Shown: one piece after another, positions 1-9,936 of the stretch
Position numbering within the stretch: the stretch's first letter is position 1
Layout: each line of letters starts with the position of its first letter
Assembly: GCF_933775445.1 (NCBI RefSeq)
Contig: NC_065874.1
Span: forward strand, 64,501-128,500
DNA from: Argentina anserina
Taxonomy: Eukaryota > Streptophyta > Magnoliopsida > Rosales > Rosaceae
Length of the DNA: 64,000 nucleotides
Direction: 5' to 3'
The notes under the pieces: model-generated
Databases searched by the model: none
What the model was told of the DNA's origin: nothing
Seen by the model: only the letters and a program-made list of their open reading frames with translations
Program-made: the position numbers and the translations under genes

Positions 1-60
1 AGTAATAATCTATATTTTTTCCTAATAATGTCAACCACAAGGTGCATGAGGACAACTAAC

Positions 61-1149
<1,089 letters not shown>

Positions 1150-1990
1150 CCTTACTCAAGTCGTCCGAAGATCCAAAAACAAGCGCAAATTGAAGCACTC
1201 TGTCTCTGTGTGTAATAGCAAGCAAGGTCAAGGCTAAAGCAAAACAGTTTCCAACAACGAAGCAATGTGTCATGTACCATCCTCGCTGTCATCTCCTCCT
1301 ACACGAACCCCGACCCTCGTCTTCTTGGGCCTTCCATTTACTTGGCCCATTATCCAACAACAATTTTTTTTAACATGCTCTCATTAATCACTCAGCGCAT
1401 GTGAAATGCTTTCAAACATGTTTTACAACAATGTTTGGTCTAAGACAGAACACTGGTCAGGGAACACACCCAACTTGATAAAATCAGCTAGGTCATCGTA
1501 GTGATTTTGTTCTCTTCTGTTGTTTTAGACATTTCGAGTTCGGTTCAATTCAAGTCATAGATGCATGAGAAAGTCTGAGAATTATATTGCAAATATTTTG
1601 AATATTCTACTCGCTTAAGTTATATCAAACACATTATTCAAGTCATAGTGTGGTAGGAACTAAATTAGAGAGAATATTGAATATGATAAACTAAAAGACT
1701 TTCATTGATTTCATGCCTCCCGAATGGGCTCTTGCTTACAATATATATGGCTGCTAGGAGCCTTGCAGTAAATAGTAACTACTGGTCTAGGGACCGCCCT
1801 AACTTACAACTGTCCAAAGATAACAACTACTGCTAGAAGAGAGCCAAAATATCAATCGACTAGAGAAGACAAAGGAGGTTGGGTGAGCTGAGCGACAAGA
1901 TGTGAACTGGTGCACTGATCAATTGTACTTCAGAGCGGGTGAAGGAATATGTTGTTGGTGCTAGGCATATGGGCTTGGGCCGATTAGTAG
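1150..1990. other. Rab2 promoter/5' UTR and transposon edge
   Basis: From 1150 to about 1350 is the likely 5' UTR and proximal promoter of the Rab gene. Beyond that no coding segment is convincing. The stretch about 1500-1990 is probably LTR sequence of the adjoining minus-strand gypsy element, because a polypurine tract followed by a TG start lies at its right edge (2002-2014), but the far LTR boundary cannot be fixed by eye. Confidence 0.4.
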
Positions 1991-3200
1991 ATGGTCTCAA
2001 CAAGTCCTCCCCCCAAGAGAATGAGCTTGTCCTCAAGCACAAAAGTTCGGGTAGAGACGCACCATAGATTGGGCATCTTCCCATGTCGCATCCTCAATTG
2101 GCAACCCGGCCCAAGCAACGAGCCACTAACGGGTTTCTTCCGTTTCATGACCACCGCCATAATGAGCACACGCTCAGGTTGCAAATCCAAATTTCCAGAA
2201 GGATCGAAGTGAGGCAAGGTTGCAGAGATCGAAACAATATCACTGATCAGTTTCTTTAGAAGTGAGACATGGAAGATGGGGTATAGTCTGCAACTCTCCG
2301 GCAGTTTGAGGCGGTAAGCAACCTTGCCGATCTTAGCCGCGATCTGGAAAGGGCCGTAGAACCAGGGGGGGGGCAGCTTCTGGGATGGGCGGTGAATCAG
2401 AGATCTTTGGCGATATGGGTGGAGTTTCACGAACACCCAGTCATTAACGGCAAATTACCTTTCGGTCCGATGGTGATCATGTTGTTGTTTCATCCTTTTC
2501 TGAGCAATTAGAGATGTAATTTGAGTGTCTTGAGCAAGGAGTCACGGACTTGGAGAAAGGAATCAATAGCGACCACATCAGTAGTGCCGGGAAGGTAGTG
2601 AGATAAGGCTGGAGGAGGGTAGCCGTAAACAGCTTGAAACGATGTCATCCGAATAGCAGAGTGGAACGTGGTGTTGTACCACTACTCAACCCAGTGTAGC
2701 AACTCAGTCCAAGAGCTTGGTTTGTCCGAGACAAAACAACGAAGATAGTGCTCTAATGTCCGATTCAGGACCTCAGATTGACCATCGGTCTGAGGATGGT
2801 ACGCGGAGCTCCAGCAAAGCTTTGTACCTTGGAGTTTGAAGTAATGTTCCCAGAAGTGCGAGATGAACATACGATCTCTGTCACTAATAATGGATTTGGG
2901 CATGACATGGAGACGAAACACTTCCCGAGTGAAAATCTCGGTGATTTGGGATGCTGAGTAAGGGTGAGTGACAACGATGAAATGGTCGTACTTGGATAAG
3001 TGGTCGACTACCACAAGAATGGAGGTTTTTCCATTAGAGACTGATAGGCCATCAATAAAGTCCATATCAATGTCGCACCACACATTGTCACGTATGAGGA
3101 GGGGTTGGAGCAAGCCAGGGGGATGAGTGGCTTCATAATTGACCCTTTGGCACTAGTCACAAGCGGCTACATGAGCTTTGACATCGTAATGAGTGTGCCG
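1990..3200 (-). pseudogene. Gypsy integrase and C-terminal domain, broken
   Basis: The integrase catalytic core is readable at 2682-3113 (minus), with the D, D and E positions visible in DFIDGL, SDRD and the QSE segment before LNRTLEHYLR. About 1990-2436 reads as the downstream integrase/chromodomain-like tail (GPFQIAAKIGKVAYRLKLP, IFHVSLLKK), in a different frame from the core, so at least one frameshift separates them. A zinc-finger region would lie near 3120-3280 but is corrupted. It is part of the decayed gypsy element and cannot make a working polyprotein. Confidence 0.85.
2003..2014 (-). other. Polypurine tract of the gypsy element
   Basis: Read on the minus strand this is GGGGGGAGGACT, directly followed by TGTTGAGACC. 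A purine run abutting a TG dinucleotide is the plus-strand priming site next to a 3' LTR. No second LTR copy is present in the window to confirm the boundary. Confidence 0.55.
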
Positions 3201-3283
3201 TGATAATAATGGAGCAATTTGGCTCTCCACTCCGATGTAGAAGGTATAAAGGTCTGATCTTTATACATCAGTTTGCCATGAAG

Positions 3284-3963
3284 TAGAGGTGGCAAATGGG
3301 CCATGAAGTAGAGGTATAAAGGCCGAGCCCGGCCCGGCACGAGCTCATTAGCGGCCCGGCAAAAGCCCGTTATTATAATGGGCCGAGACATGCAGAGATA
3401 GTTTAGCCCATGGGCCCGAGCCCGTTTTGAGCCCAGCATAGCTCGGTCACGATAAATTCATGGGCCGGACCGTTAAACCCATAATTTTATATTATTTATA
3501 TAAATATTTTAAACAATTATCATTATTATACTTTAATATTATAACTTTTAAATTAAAATATCTTAATTATTTCATTATTTTAACTACAATATTTCACAAA
3601 TATTATCAAAGTAGTGAAGAAAACGTCATTGTTTTGATATACATAATGTTTTAAAAATAAAATTATATAATATGTTATGGTATTTTATTTATTTTACTAT
3701 TTTAAATAGATATATAAAATAAATATTCTAATTACATAATATATTTTTTATTGTAATTGTGTCTTATAATGCTAATGGGCCCGACACGGCCCCGGCCCCG
3801 ACTCGACATAGGCATGTGTCATGGACCATGTGTCGGGCTTAATGTTTAAGCAAATGGGTTGTCCCGAGCCCGACACGATAAATAAATGGGCCGGCCCGAG
3901 CACGACACGAGCACGGTTTTGGCCCACATAAAATGGACCAGGACAGCCCATTAGCCACCCCTA
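3284..3963. mobile_element. hAT-type non-autonomous element inserted in the gypsy remnant
   Basis: Ends are TAGAGGTGGCAAATGGGC and, inverted, GCCCATTAGCCACCCCTA, giving terminal inverted repeats of about 18 bp with a few mismatches. Flanks are CCATGAAG (3276-3283) and CCCTGAAG (3964-3971), an 8-bp target duplication with one mismatch, the length expected for hAT transposons. Sub-terminal zones are rich in GGGCCCGAGCCCG-type words; the middle (about 3480-3775) is very AT-rich. About 680 bp with no transposase, so it moved with help from elsewhere. A truncated relative of the AT-rich core lies at about 9180-9530. Confidence 0.8.
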
Positions 3964-3971
3964 CCCTGAAG

Positions 3972-4411
3972 CAAGTTATACCCTTTCTTGGTCTCAGTCC
4001 CGGCTGTCAAGTCAGCAACAAGCTTGGAGGCCTCCGGGTCTGTTTTGCAAACATTGTCAATGGCTTGTACGCAATCAAACACTAGGGAGGAGAAAGGTTG
4101 GATGCTGTGAAACTCATGGAGGCGTGACAAGGTATCGGTACAATGTTCAGATGGCCAACCCTGTATTTTACCGTACAATCATAGCCAAGTAGTTTAGAAA
4201 TCCACCGGTGTTGTGCATGAGTGCTAATGCGTTGAGTAAGCATGTGAAGCAAGGGTTGGTGGTCAGGGATGATAGTAAAGTGGTGAACAAGGAGATAGGG
4301 TCGCTATTTGGTGACTGCCTCAAGCACAACTAGAAGCTCTTTCTCATAAGCCGAGAGGGTTTGGTTCCGAGCAGAGAGTGAGCGGCTAAGAAACTCGATG
4401 GGATGTTGACT
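3972..4411 (-). other. Gypsy RNase H/connection remnant
   Basis: The strip between the hAT insertion and the readable RT/RNase H segment continues the gypsy polyprotein in several frames with stops. Nothing else is visible in it. Confidence 0.45.
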
Positions 4412-4963
4412 CTAGGACAAAACCGCACCAATGCCTTGACCACTAGCATATGTTTCTATGTAGAATTCCTCCTCAAAGTTTGGCATGGCCAACACATGAG
4501 CACTGGTGATGGCTTGTTTGAGTGCAGAGAAGGCCAACTTGGCATAGGGTGTCCAAATGAAATGTCCTTTTTTAAGCATGTCATTGAGTGGTCGAGTGAT
4601 GATGCTATAGTTGCACAAAAACCTCCTGTAGTACCCTGCCATGCCCAAGAACCCATGTAGAGCTTTGATAGTGGTGGGTTTGGGCCACTGATTGATACTT
4701 TGGACTTTGTCAGGGTCCATGGCAATGCCCTGTGCCGATACCACATGGCCAAGGTACTGAATGTTGCTATGTGCAAACTTGCACTTGGGTAGTTTGACAT
4801 GGAGATGATTGTCATGTAGGATTAGTAGTACTTGTTCCAAGTGTTGTAAATGAGATTCAAAGTCCTTACTATAAACCAATATATCATACAAAAAAACAAG
4901 TGCATGTTTACGTAAAATTGGACCGAGTACCTCATTCATTAGAGCTTGAAATGATGAAGGTGT
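4412..4963 (-). pseudogene. Gypsy reverse transcriptase C-terminal part and start of RNase H
   Basis: The minus-strand translation runs through FQALMNEVLGPIL, the catalytic region, YLGHVVSAQGI, LHGFLGMAGYYRRF and the RNase H start near FYIETYASGQGIGAVLS. At the catalytic centre the usual DD pair reads YD (FLYDILVYS), so one metal-binding aspartate is lost by substitution. The upstream end stops exactly at the LTR element inserted at 4964; the missing RT N-terminal part resumes at 7827. Dead in at least two independent ways. Confidence 0.9.
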
Positions 4964-5432
4964 TGTTGGCACCCCTACTAGCACAGAGCTAGTATGGCAT
5001 GTCACCGAGCATAAGCATCACTCTCTAGGCAGATCTACAAGTCACTATGTGGCTCAACCATGATATTCATAGCGTACCTCATCATACAAGCTTTCCAATG
5101 ATAGTCGGAACTCACCAAGACACCACCGGGAAGTCACCTTTCCGACCTCATCAAGATGACTCCATAGTAAGCCTAGAGGGACACTTGTCCCACATTGAAG
5201 AATATGTAAATGAGAAGGGTTCCCTCACCTATAAAAATGACCCCTCATCTCACTTAGAAAGGGGGATCACGACATGTATAACTTAAGGCTATTTGTCTAT
5301 ACTAGTAGATTCAAGTGGACGTAGCCTACCCCAAGAGAGTGAGGTGAATCACTATACTTCTCGTGTCAAACTAACACTCAATAATAGCTAACTGTGTGAT
5401 CAACCACCCATCCGGTAATCATTACGTTAACA
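4964..5432 (+). repeat. 5' LTR of the non-autonomous element
   Basis: Begins TGTTGGCACCCC and ends GTTAACA. It aligns over its whole length with 7359-7826 with only scattered differences, implying a fairly recent insertion. A TATA-like motif and the pattern CCTATAAAAATGACC occur near 5229-5243, a plausible LTR promoter. Confidence 0.92.
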
Positions 5433-5452
5433 TTGGCGCCGTCTGTAGGAAG
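5433..5452 (+). other. tRNA primer-binding site
   Basis: TTGGCGCCGTCTGTAGGAAG follows the 5' LTR directly. The first ten bases from TGG match the form used by plant gypsy elements primed by tRNA-Asp (TGGCGCCGTT), differing in the tenth. The tRNA assignment is inference. Confidence 0.65.
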
Positions 5453-5644
5453 CTGACAATTAGCTTCGTCGCTCCCCACCAACAGACCTCCCACGGTCCC
5501 CCACACCCCACAGTGCATAAGCTCACTAAGGCGCAGTCAGATTTTTTTTTAAAAAAAAAAAATTGACCCTCCCGTGGTCCATGCCTTCCACGGTCACGTT
5601 CTTCCACGCTCCTGCTAGAGTAGCACATGACTGCTAGCACGGTG

Positions 5645-5870
5645 CAAAATTGCTCTCGTAGTCCCACGTCTGCTAGCGTAGTACATGACTGCTAGCGTAG
5701 TACGCGACTGCTAGCACGGTGCACGGCTAGTCCTGTAGTCCCATGACTGCTAGCGTAGTACATGACTGCTAGCGTAGTACATGACTGCTTGCGTAGTACG
5801 CGACTGCTAGCACGGTGCAAGACTATTATCGTAGTCCCTTGACTGCTAGTGAGTACGCGACTGCAATAGC
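5645..5870. repeat. Short-period tandem repeat, GACTGCTAGCGTAGTAC units
   Basis: About ten degenerate units of 17-20 bp of the form GACTGCTAGCGTAGTACAT or GACTGCTAGCACGGTGCA follow each other in the interior of the LTR element. No coding function is visible. Confidence 0.85.
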
Positions 5871-6067
5871 ACTTAGCCATATCTTATATGCTTAGAGAAT
5901 GTGTGACGCACACACTTGAATGTCCAAATTGATTGTGCTAATGAAACTAGGAATTTTTCTAACCATTGTTCAGAAGAACAATTAAATTCCTTATGCAGAC
6001 TGTTTCATCACACAACACTCAGACATCACAGAATCAGAAATTCTTTTCTCACCAAAAAGTGAGAGAC

Positions 6068-6560
6068 TATGCCCAAGAGGGCTCAAGACGTCCTACGCGT
6101 AACGTGTATATACGCTATGATGGATGCACTATGCCCAAGAGGGCTCAAGCCGCGTAAATACGCGCACTACGCCCAAGAGGGCTCAAGACGTCCTACGCGT
6201 AACGCTTATCTACGCTACGATGGATGCACTACGTCCAAGAGGGCTCAAGCCGCGTAAATACGCGCACTACGCCCAAAAGGGCTCAAAGACGTCCTACGCG
6301 TAACGCTTGTCTACGCTACGATGGATGCACTACACCTAAGAGGACTCAAGCCGTGTAAATACGCGCACTACGCCCAAGAGGGCTCAAGACGTCATACGCA
6401 TAACGCCTATCTACGCAGCGATGGATGCACTACGCCCAAGAGGGCTCAAGCCGCGTAAATACGCGCACTACGCCCAAGAGGGCTCAAGCCGTCCTACGCG
6501 CAAAGCACACTGCGCTCAGAGGACGCACTACACCCAAGAGGGATCGACATCCTACGCGTA
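6068..6560. repeat. Tandem repeat with 100-bp period
   Basis: The word CACTACGCCCAAGAGGGCTC recurs at about 6165, 6265, 6366 and 6466 with alternating tails (AAGACGTCCTACGCGTAACG and AAGCCGCGTAAATACGCG), so the true unit is about 100 bp built of two related half-units. Later units decay toward 6560. Confidence 0.88.
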
Positions 6561-6601
6561 AAGCTCACTACGCTACGATAGTAGCTTTACGCTCAAATGT
6601 C

Positions 6602-6729
6602 AACGCCAAAAAGACGTCATACGCGTAGCCTATTACGCTATGATTGACGCACCACGCTCTAATTCAACGCCAAAAAGACGTCATACGCGTAGCCTATTAC
6701 GCTATGATTGACGCACCACGCTCTAATTC
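6602..6729. repeat. Exact 64-bp tandem duplication
   Basis: Two consecutive, essentially identical 64-bp units start with AACGCCAAAAAGACGTCATA at 6602 and 6666. Their sequence shares the ACGTCATACGCGTA theme with the 100-bp array just upstream, so the whole block likely grew by repeated local duplication. Confidence 0.9.
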
Positions 6730-7358
6730 AACGTCCAAAAGACATCCTACACGTAGGACACTACGCTAAGATGGATGCACAACGCTCTATGTCAGCGCTC
6801 AGACGTCCTACGCGCAAAACTCTGCGCTAAGATGGACACATTACGCCCGCAGTGGCTCAACGCCGTCCTACGCACACTGCAATATAGGACGCACCAGCCT
6901 ATAGAGGTCTCACTAGCCTTCAAAGGCCATATTGGCATATAAAAGCCACACTCACCTGTAGCGGCCATATTAGTCCAAAGCGTCATCACGCAAGACTACT
7001 TCGCCTAAGCACACCGCACCATATGCCATATCACTCGAAACCGCCTCACTGACTAGGGGTTTCGTGGACTTACGTACACTCACGTACTATATCATATCCT
7101 GGACCATACATACACACACATCATAATGTGTCAAACACACATCGCGCCCATACATTGTTATGTTATCCATGACAACAGACATACTTCGTGCACATATGCT
7201 TTTATCTTTGTTTTGCAGGTTTGAGATTCCCTTCTTGCTTAAGGAGTTTGGGGACTGGTAGGGGTATGCCACCACCCAGACACTTATGTTCGGTGACATG
7301 TTGATTGATAAACTCCCCAAGCAAGAAGTTCCTCTTACTTAGGGACTGCGGGGGGACA

Positions 7359-7826
7359 TGTTGGCACCCCTACTAGCACATAGCTAGTATGGCATGCCAC
7401 CGAGCATAAGCATCACTCTCTAGGCAGATCTACAAGTCACTATGTGGCTCAACCATGATATTCATAGCGTACCTCGTCATACAAGCTTTCCAATGATATT
7501 CGGAACTCACCAAGACACCATTGGAAAGTCATCTTTCCGACCTCATCAAGATGACTCCATAGTAAGCATAGAGGGGCACTTGTCCCACATTGAATAATAT
7601 GTAAATGAGAGGGGTTCCTCACCTATAAAATGGACCCCTCATCCCACTTAGAAGGGGGGATCACGACATGTATAACTTAAGGCTATTTGTCTCTACTAGT
7701 AGATTCAAGTGGACGTAGCCTACCCCAAGAGAGGGAGGTGAACCACTATACTTCTCGTGTCAAACTAACACTCACTAATAGCTAACTGTGTAATCAACCA
7801 CCCATCCGGTAAGCACTATGTTAACA
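7359..7826 (+). repeat. 3' LTR of the non-autonomous element
   Basis: Starts TGTTGGCACC after a purine tract and ends GTTAACA before the resumed gypsy RT sequence. It is the partner of 4964-5432. Confidence 0.92.
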
Positions 7827-7958
7827 GGTGCATTAGAAAGACCAAATGACATGACAAAAATTCGTAGTGCCCCCCATATTTATGAAAAGCGGTTTTAGGA
7901 ATGTCATCTTCATGCATCCGGATTTGGTGATAACCCGAACACAAGTCCAACTTCAAGT
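7827..7958 (-). pseudogene. Gypsy reverse transcriptase N-terminal fragment
   Basis: Minus-strand text [13 protein letters not shown] then [14 protein letters not shown] is the finger/palm part of gypsy RT that precedes the segment at 4412-4963. Together the two pieces flank the inserted LTR element without overlap, which shows the insertion point. Upstream (rightward) the homology ends at about 7960. Confidence 0.88.
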
Positions 7959-7961
7959 ACA

Positions 7962-8465
7962 TTTTCTCTTGGCATGTCACACCCGTTGTCACATTACATG
8001 TCACACCCCTACATGTTACATTACCTATCACACTAACTGTCACACTACATATCACACCCGCTGTCACACTCGCTGTCACATTACTTAGCACACTAATTAT
8101 CACACACGCTTTCACACTACTTGTCACACCTCCTATCATACTAACTATCACACCCATTGTCACATTGTTTTATGTGACTATGTTATGACAAGAAGAAGAT
8201 GAATGACTAGACATAACGAACATTTTGTCTACTGTTATGTGATCTTTAACTTCTCAAATCAACTCATATGATTCAAATATCGACATTAATGTTGTCGTAC
8301 ATAACACCACCAATCACAAAAAATCGTCAGTTACACTACCAGTCACACCATCATTGTTTTGTGACAAGTAGTGTGATAGATAATGTGATGGGTAAACTAA
8401 TAGTCATACTAACAGTCATAATAACTTTGTTCTATGATGAGTAATGTGAGGGGTAGTATGACGAG
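7962..8465 (+). repeat. Degenerate TGTCACAC array with inverted half, copy 1
   Basis: From TCTCTTGGCATGTCACACCC the sequence is a run of 10-20 bp variations on TGTCACAC(C/T)N to about 8170. After a spacer, a second run in the inverse sense (GTGTGATAGATAATGTGATG) follows at about 8360-8460. The two halves could pair as a large imperfect hairpin. A close relative starts with nearly the same words at about 61842. No protein or known repeat class is recognised. Confidence 0.75.
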
Positions 8466-9180
8466 TAAATCGGAAACACAAGGTTGGAATTTAGATTTCT
8501 GATAGGGATCCAAAAACTACTCTAGGCACCAGAAGAATTGTTCTGGGCACCCATGTATGCATCTTCCTAGCGTAGCAGTCAACACCGCCAGGGACAAGCT
8601 TGCTCACATTCTCTCTAGCACGGTGTTGTAATTCTAGAAGAAGCGGCCATTGGAGGAGCGCACTAGCCCGGTCCGGTGCCGCTAACGTCGTAGTCGGAGT
8701 TTTCAGTGTTGTCGGAGCTTTGCGAGTGCAGATATAGGCGAGGTTGTTTAATCCTCGGATCTGATATGAATTAAGAGAGAGAGAGAGAGAGAGGGCTTCA
8801 GTGGTTGACATGGAACACAATCGAACCCAATCTCTGAGCTTTGTTTAACGACCTTCATGGGGTACTTGACGACTGAAATCCAATCGTCATCGTTGTCGAT
8901 GTTGTGGTAGCATTTGAAACCTGAGCCAGGCTCCGATTCTCGTCTCGAAGCTCCAGGCTTAGTGCAGCAATGTCATCTGCCGGTCCTCTTCCCAACCTCT
9001 GGCGGCTCATAGTTGCAAGCTCTGCTCCGCTGAGAAAGAAACAGCCGACTGCGTCATGTCAATTTGGGAACAAAGGTGAGTGGGTGGCACAAATCGAAAT
9101 TCTTACAAAAACAGAAGGCAACGCTTTAAGACATTTAATTGGATGACTTTTTTTATAATTTGCGAATCTTGTTTGATTTT
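8466..9180. other. Spacer with no supported gene
   Basis: A (GA)n run lies at about 8773-8792. One short plus-strand open stretch at 8968-9075 begins ATGTCATCTGCCGG and ends at a good GTGAGT donor, resembling a first exon, but no second exon follows and it matches no family I know. Confidence 0.3.
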
Positions 9181-9530
9181 TGTATAAATACATGTATGAA
9201 AAGACATTTTTTATGAGAGGCCCTAATAATAATAAGAATTAAATATTAGACATTTTAAATCAAAACATCTTGATTATTTTATTATTTTAACTACATTATT
9301 TCAAAAATATCATCAAAATAGTAATAAAAATCATCGTTTTGACATATATAACATTTTAGAAATAAGATTATGAAGTGTTGTAGTATATTATTTATTTTAC
9401 TATATTAAATAGTTATATGAAATAAATATTTTAATTATAAATTTTTTTCGAAACTCAAATTGGTTGATTTACTTAATATTAATAGTCAAACTATTGATAT
9501 TATAAGACACAATTTTGACCCGCTAGCGTT
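9180..9530. mobile_element. Fragment of the hAT-type element (AT-rich core)
   Basis: About 9240-9445 aligns with 3545-3745 of the hAT element: shared words include TATTTTAACTACA, CATCGTTTTGACATATATAA-like text and TTTATTTTACTAT. The GC-rich terminal zones are missing or unrecognisable, so it is an old or truncated copy. Confidence 0.65.
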
Positions 9531-9694
9531 TGTCACCTCTACTTGCAGCTAGCTGTGTGAAATACTTTACACAAAATACACGTATTATTTTGATTTATTG
9601 TCTCGTTTGTGTTTTCTCTGGTCAGCAGTCAATAGTCATGTTAAAGTCCCAACGCAGAGGGTTACGTGTCGTTGGTTGTGTAAAGGGGTGCCAC

Positions 9695-9802
9695 GTACGT
9701 TCTAGAGGGGATAGATCGAGGATCAGCAGGACAGCTGCCCTCTTCCAAGTACTTTCTAGAAGGGATAGATCGAGGATCAGCTGGACAGCTGCCCTCTCTA
9801 CT
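9695..9802. repeat. Two 54-bp tandem units upstream of PFK2
   Basis: Units starting GTACGTTCTAGAGGGGATAG (9695) and GTACTTTCTAGAAGGGATAG (9749) differ at only a few bases and share GATCGAGGATCAGC and GGACAGCTGCCCTC. The second ends about 135 bp before the PFK2 ATG, inside the probable promoter or leader. CAGCTG is an E-box-like palindrome in each copy. Confidence 0.85.
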
Positions 9803-9936
9803 TTGAAATGATATTGAATATTTGAATGCACATATCCGTTCAGAGTCTGCAAGTATAGATCAGTTGGGTGAGTGATCGAGCCAAACTAAAGAAAAACAAC
9901 GAAGGGGTAAAGTACTTTTGATCGATTGAGCAGACG

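Larger units (their letters stand above)
4964..7826 (+). mobile_element. Non-autonomous LTR retrotransposon filled with tandem repeats
   Basis: Two near-identical LTRs of about 469 and 468 bp (4964-5432, 7359-7826), each TGTTGG...TTAACA, enclose a 1926-bp interior. A primer-binding-type sequence TTGGCGCCGTCTGTAGGAAG abuts the left LTR, and a purine tract (about 7341-7357, GGGACTGCGGGGGGACA) abuts the right. The interior holds no gag or pol homology; it is mainly tandem repeats (about 5645-5870, 6068-6560, 6602-6729). Flanks are GGTGT and GGTGC, a 5-bp target duplication with one change. It lies inside the gypsy RT, so it is younger than that element. Class: LARD/TRIM-like, intermediate in size; the partner supplying proteins is unknown. 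Confidence 0.9.
1993..7960 (-). mobile_element. Decayed Ty3/gypsy LTR retrotransposon, interrupted twice
   Basis: On the minus strand the order RT, RNase H, integrase, chromodomain-like tail is that of Ty3/gypsy elements. The RT N-terminal part lies at 7827-7955, the RT C-terminal part with the start of RNase H at about 4412-4963, the integrase at about 2682-3113 and the C-terminal domain at about 1990-2436. A polypurine tract at 2003-2014 is followed on the minus strand by TGTTGAGACC (2002 to 1993), the probable start of the 3' LTR. Two younger elements (3284-3963 and 4964-7826) sit inside it. The 5' part, gag and protease are absent: homology stops near 7960 where a TGTCACAC array begins. 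Many stops and frameshifts make it non-functional. Confidence 0.85.

Noticed and set aside
5645..6560. CRISPR-like regular spacing of repeats
   Set aside because: Direct tandem repeats without unique spacers, inside a eukaryotic LTR element.
5966..6628. Several 60-70 codon frames with repeated TPKRAQ-like text
   Set aside because: They are translations of the 100-bp tandem repeat inside the LTR element, open because the repeat unit lacks stops, with no start context or homology.
7816..8163. Valine/serine/threonine-rich frames over the TGTCACAC arrays
   Set aside because: Low-complexity translation of simple repeats; only the RT-like end of the minus-strand frame is meaningful.
8491..8820. 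109-codon minus-strand frame
   Set aside because: Starts in a GA microsatellite (LSLSLS) and has no recognisable domain or splice partners.
8968..9075. Plus-strand first-exon-like segment MSSAGPLPNLWRLIV ending at GTGAGT
   Set aside because: A good donor but no matching second exon before PFK2 and no known family; kept only as a note.
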